The position numbers and the translations under genes were made by a program. The notes below the pieces were generated by a model, which saw only the letters and a program-made list of their open reading frames with translations, made no database searches and was not told the DNA's origin. From positions 3,476,501 through 3,540,500 of the forward strand of contig NZ_CP012836.1 of the NCBI RefSeq assembly GCF_001593605.1: a stretch of 64,000 bases of DNA. Reading direction: 5' to 3'. This stretch comes from Algoriphagus sanaruensis (GTDB taxonomy: Bacteria > Bacteroidota > Bacteroidia > Cytophagales > Cyclobacteriaceae). Positions 63,999-64,000 of the stretch are shown piece after piece (position 1 is the first letter of the stretch; every line of letters begins with the position of its first letter).

Positions 63999-64000
63999 CT

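Noticed and set aside
1..64000. Mobile elements, prophage, CRISPR, rRNA
   Set aside because: No transposase or integrase frame, no regularly spaced repeats and no rRNA sequence were recognised on either strand.

Overview
The window reads as chromosomal DNA of a member of the Bacteroidota, most likely Cytophagales and probably Cyclobacteriaceae (Algoriphagus-like). That placement is inferred. It rests on promoters of the Bacteroidota type (TTTG, 19 nt, TAnnTTTG), an Alternative Complex III plus caa3-type oxidase operon, the long form of IspG, a six-S1-domain RpsA, a CtlX-type hydrolase, and many secreted proteins with a 'xxAQ' signal peptide end. No insertion sequence, prophage, integrase or CRISPR array was seen. 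The region looks like stable core genome with a few lineage-specific envelope genes.

Layout. 0.3-9.0 kb: orphan sensor kinase, VOC protein, Tat-exported NHL propeller, exported sugar isomerase-like protein, LVIVD-type lipoprotein paired with a small barrel, ispG with an SDR. 9.1-16.3 kb: a 1153-residue outer-membrane barrel-like protein and a 1234-residue NtrY-like kinase. 16.3-32.9 kb: a 16.5 kb minus-strand respiratory block, actABCDEF then cox subunits II and I, heme A synthase, heme O synthase, two subunit III proteins and subunit IV, then SCO, DUF420 and a small membrane protein. It starts at a textbook promoter (32951-32981), has a hairpin between subunit IV and SCO, and ends at a terminator (16322-16351). 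33.2-36.3 kb: tRNA-Cys, a frameshifted outer-membrane protein gene, rpsA, and a promoter-terminator pair predicting a short RNA or rpsA leader. 36.3-46.0 kb: plsC-like acyltransferase, membrane protein, cystathionine beta-synthase-like enzyme, ABC exporter pair, a small porin-like protein, and an EVE / secreted protein / pyrR / pyrB cluster. 46.2-52.6 kb: a PolX-like protein whose polymerase site looks dead, then an ECF sigma / anti-sigma / twin barrel / DUF4097 cluster with its own ECF-like promoter. 52.6-58.4 kb: PaaE-like reductase, purB, CtlX, a beta-propeller, a DUF3052-like protein and tRNA-Asn. 58.4-64.0 kb: a three-gene RND efflux operon with an operator-like palindrome at its promoter.

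How the genes work together. The respiratory block encodes a complete quinol-to-oxygen chain with its heme and copper assembly factors. The sigma cluster looks like a self-controlled envelope regulon. The efflux operon encodes a tripartite pump. The least understood items are the ECF cluster, the short transcript upstream of rpsA, the PolX-like protein and the giant barrel.
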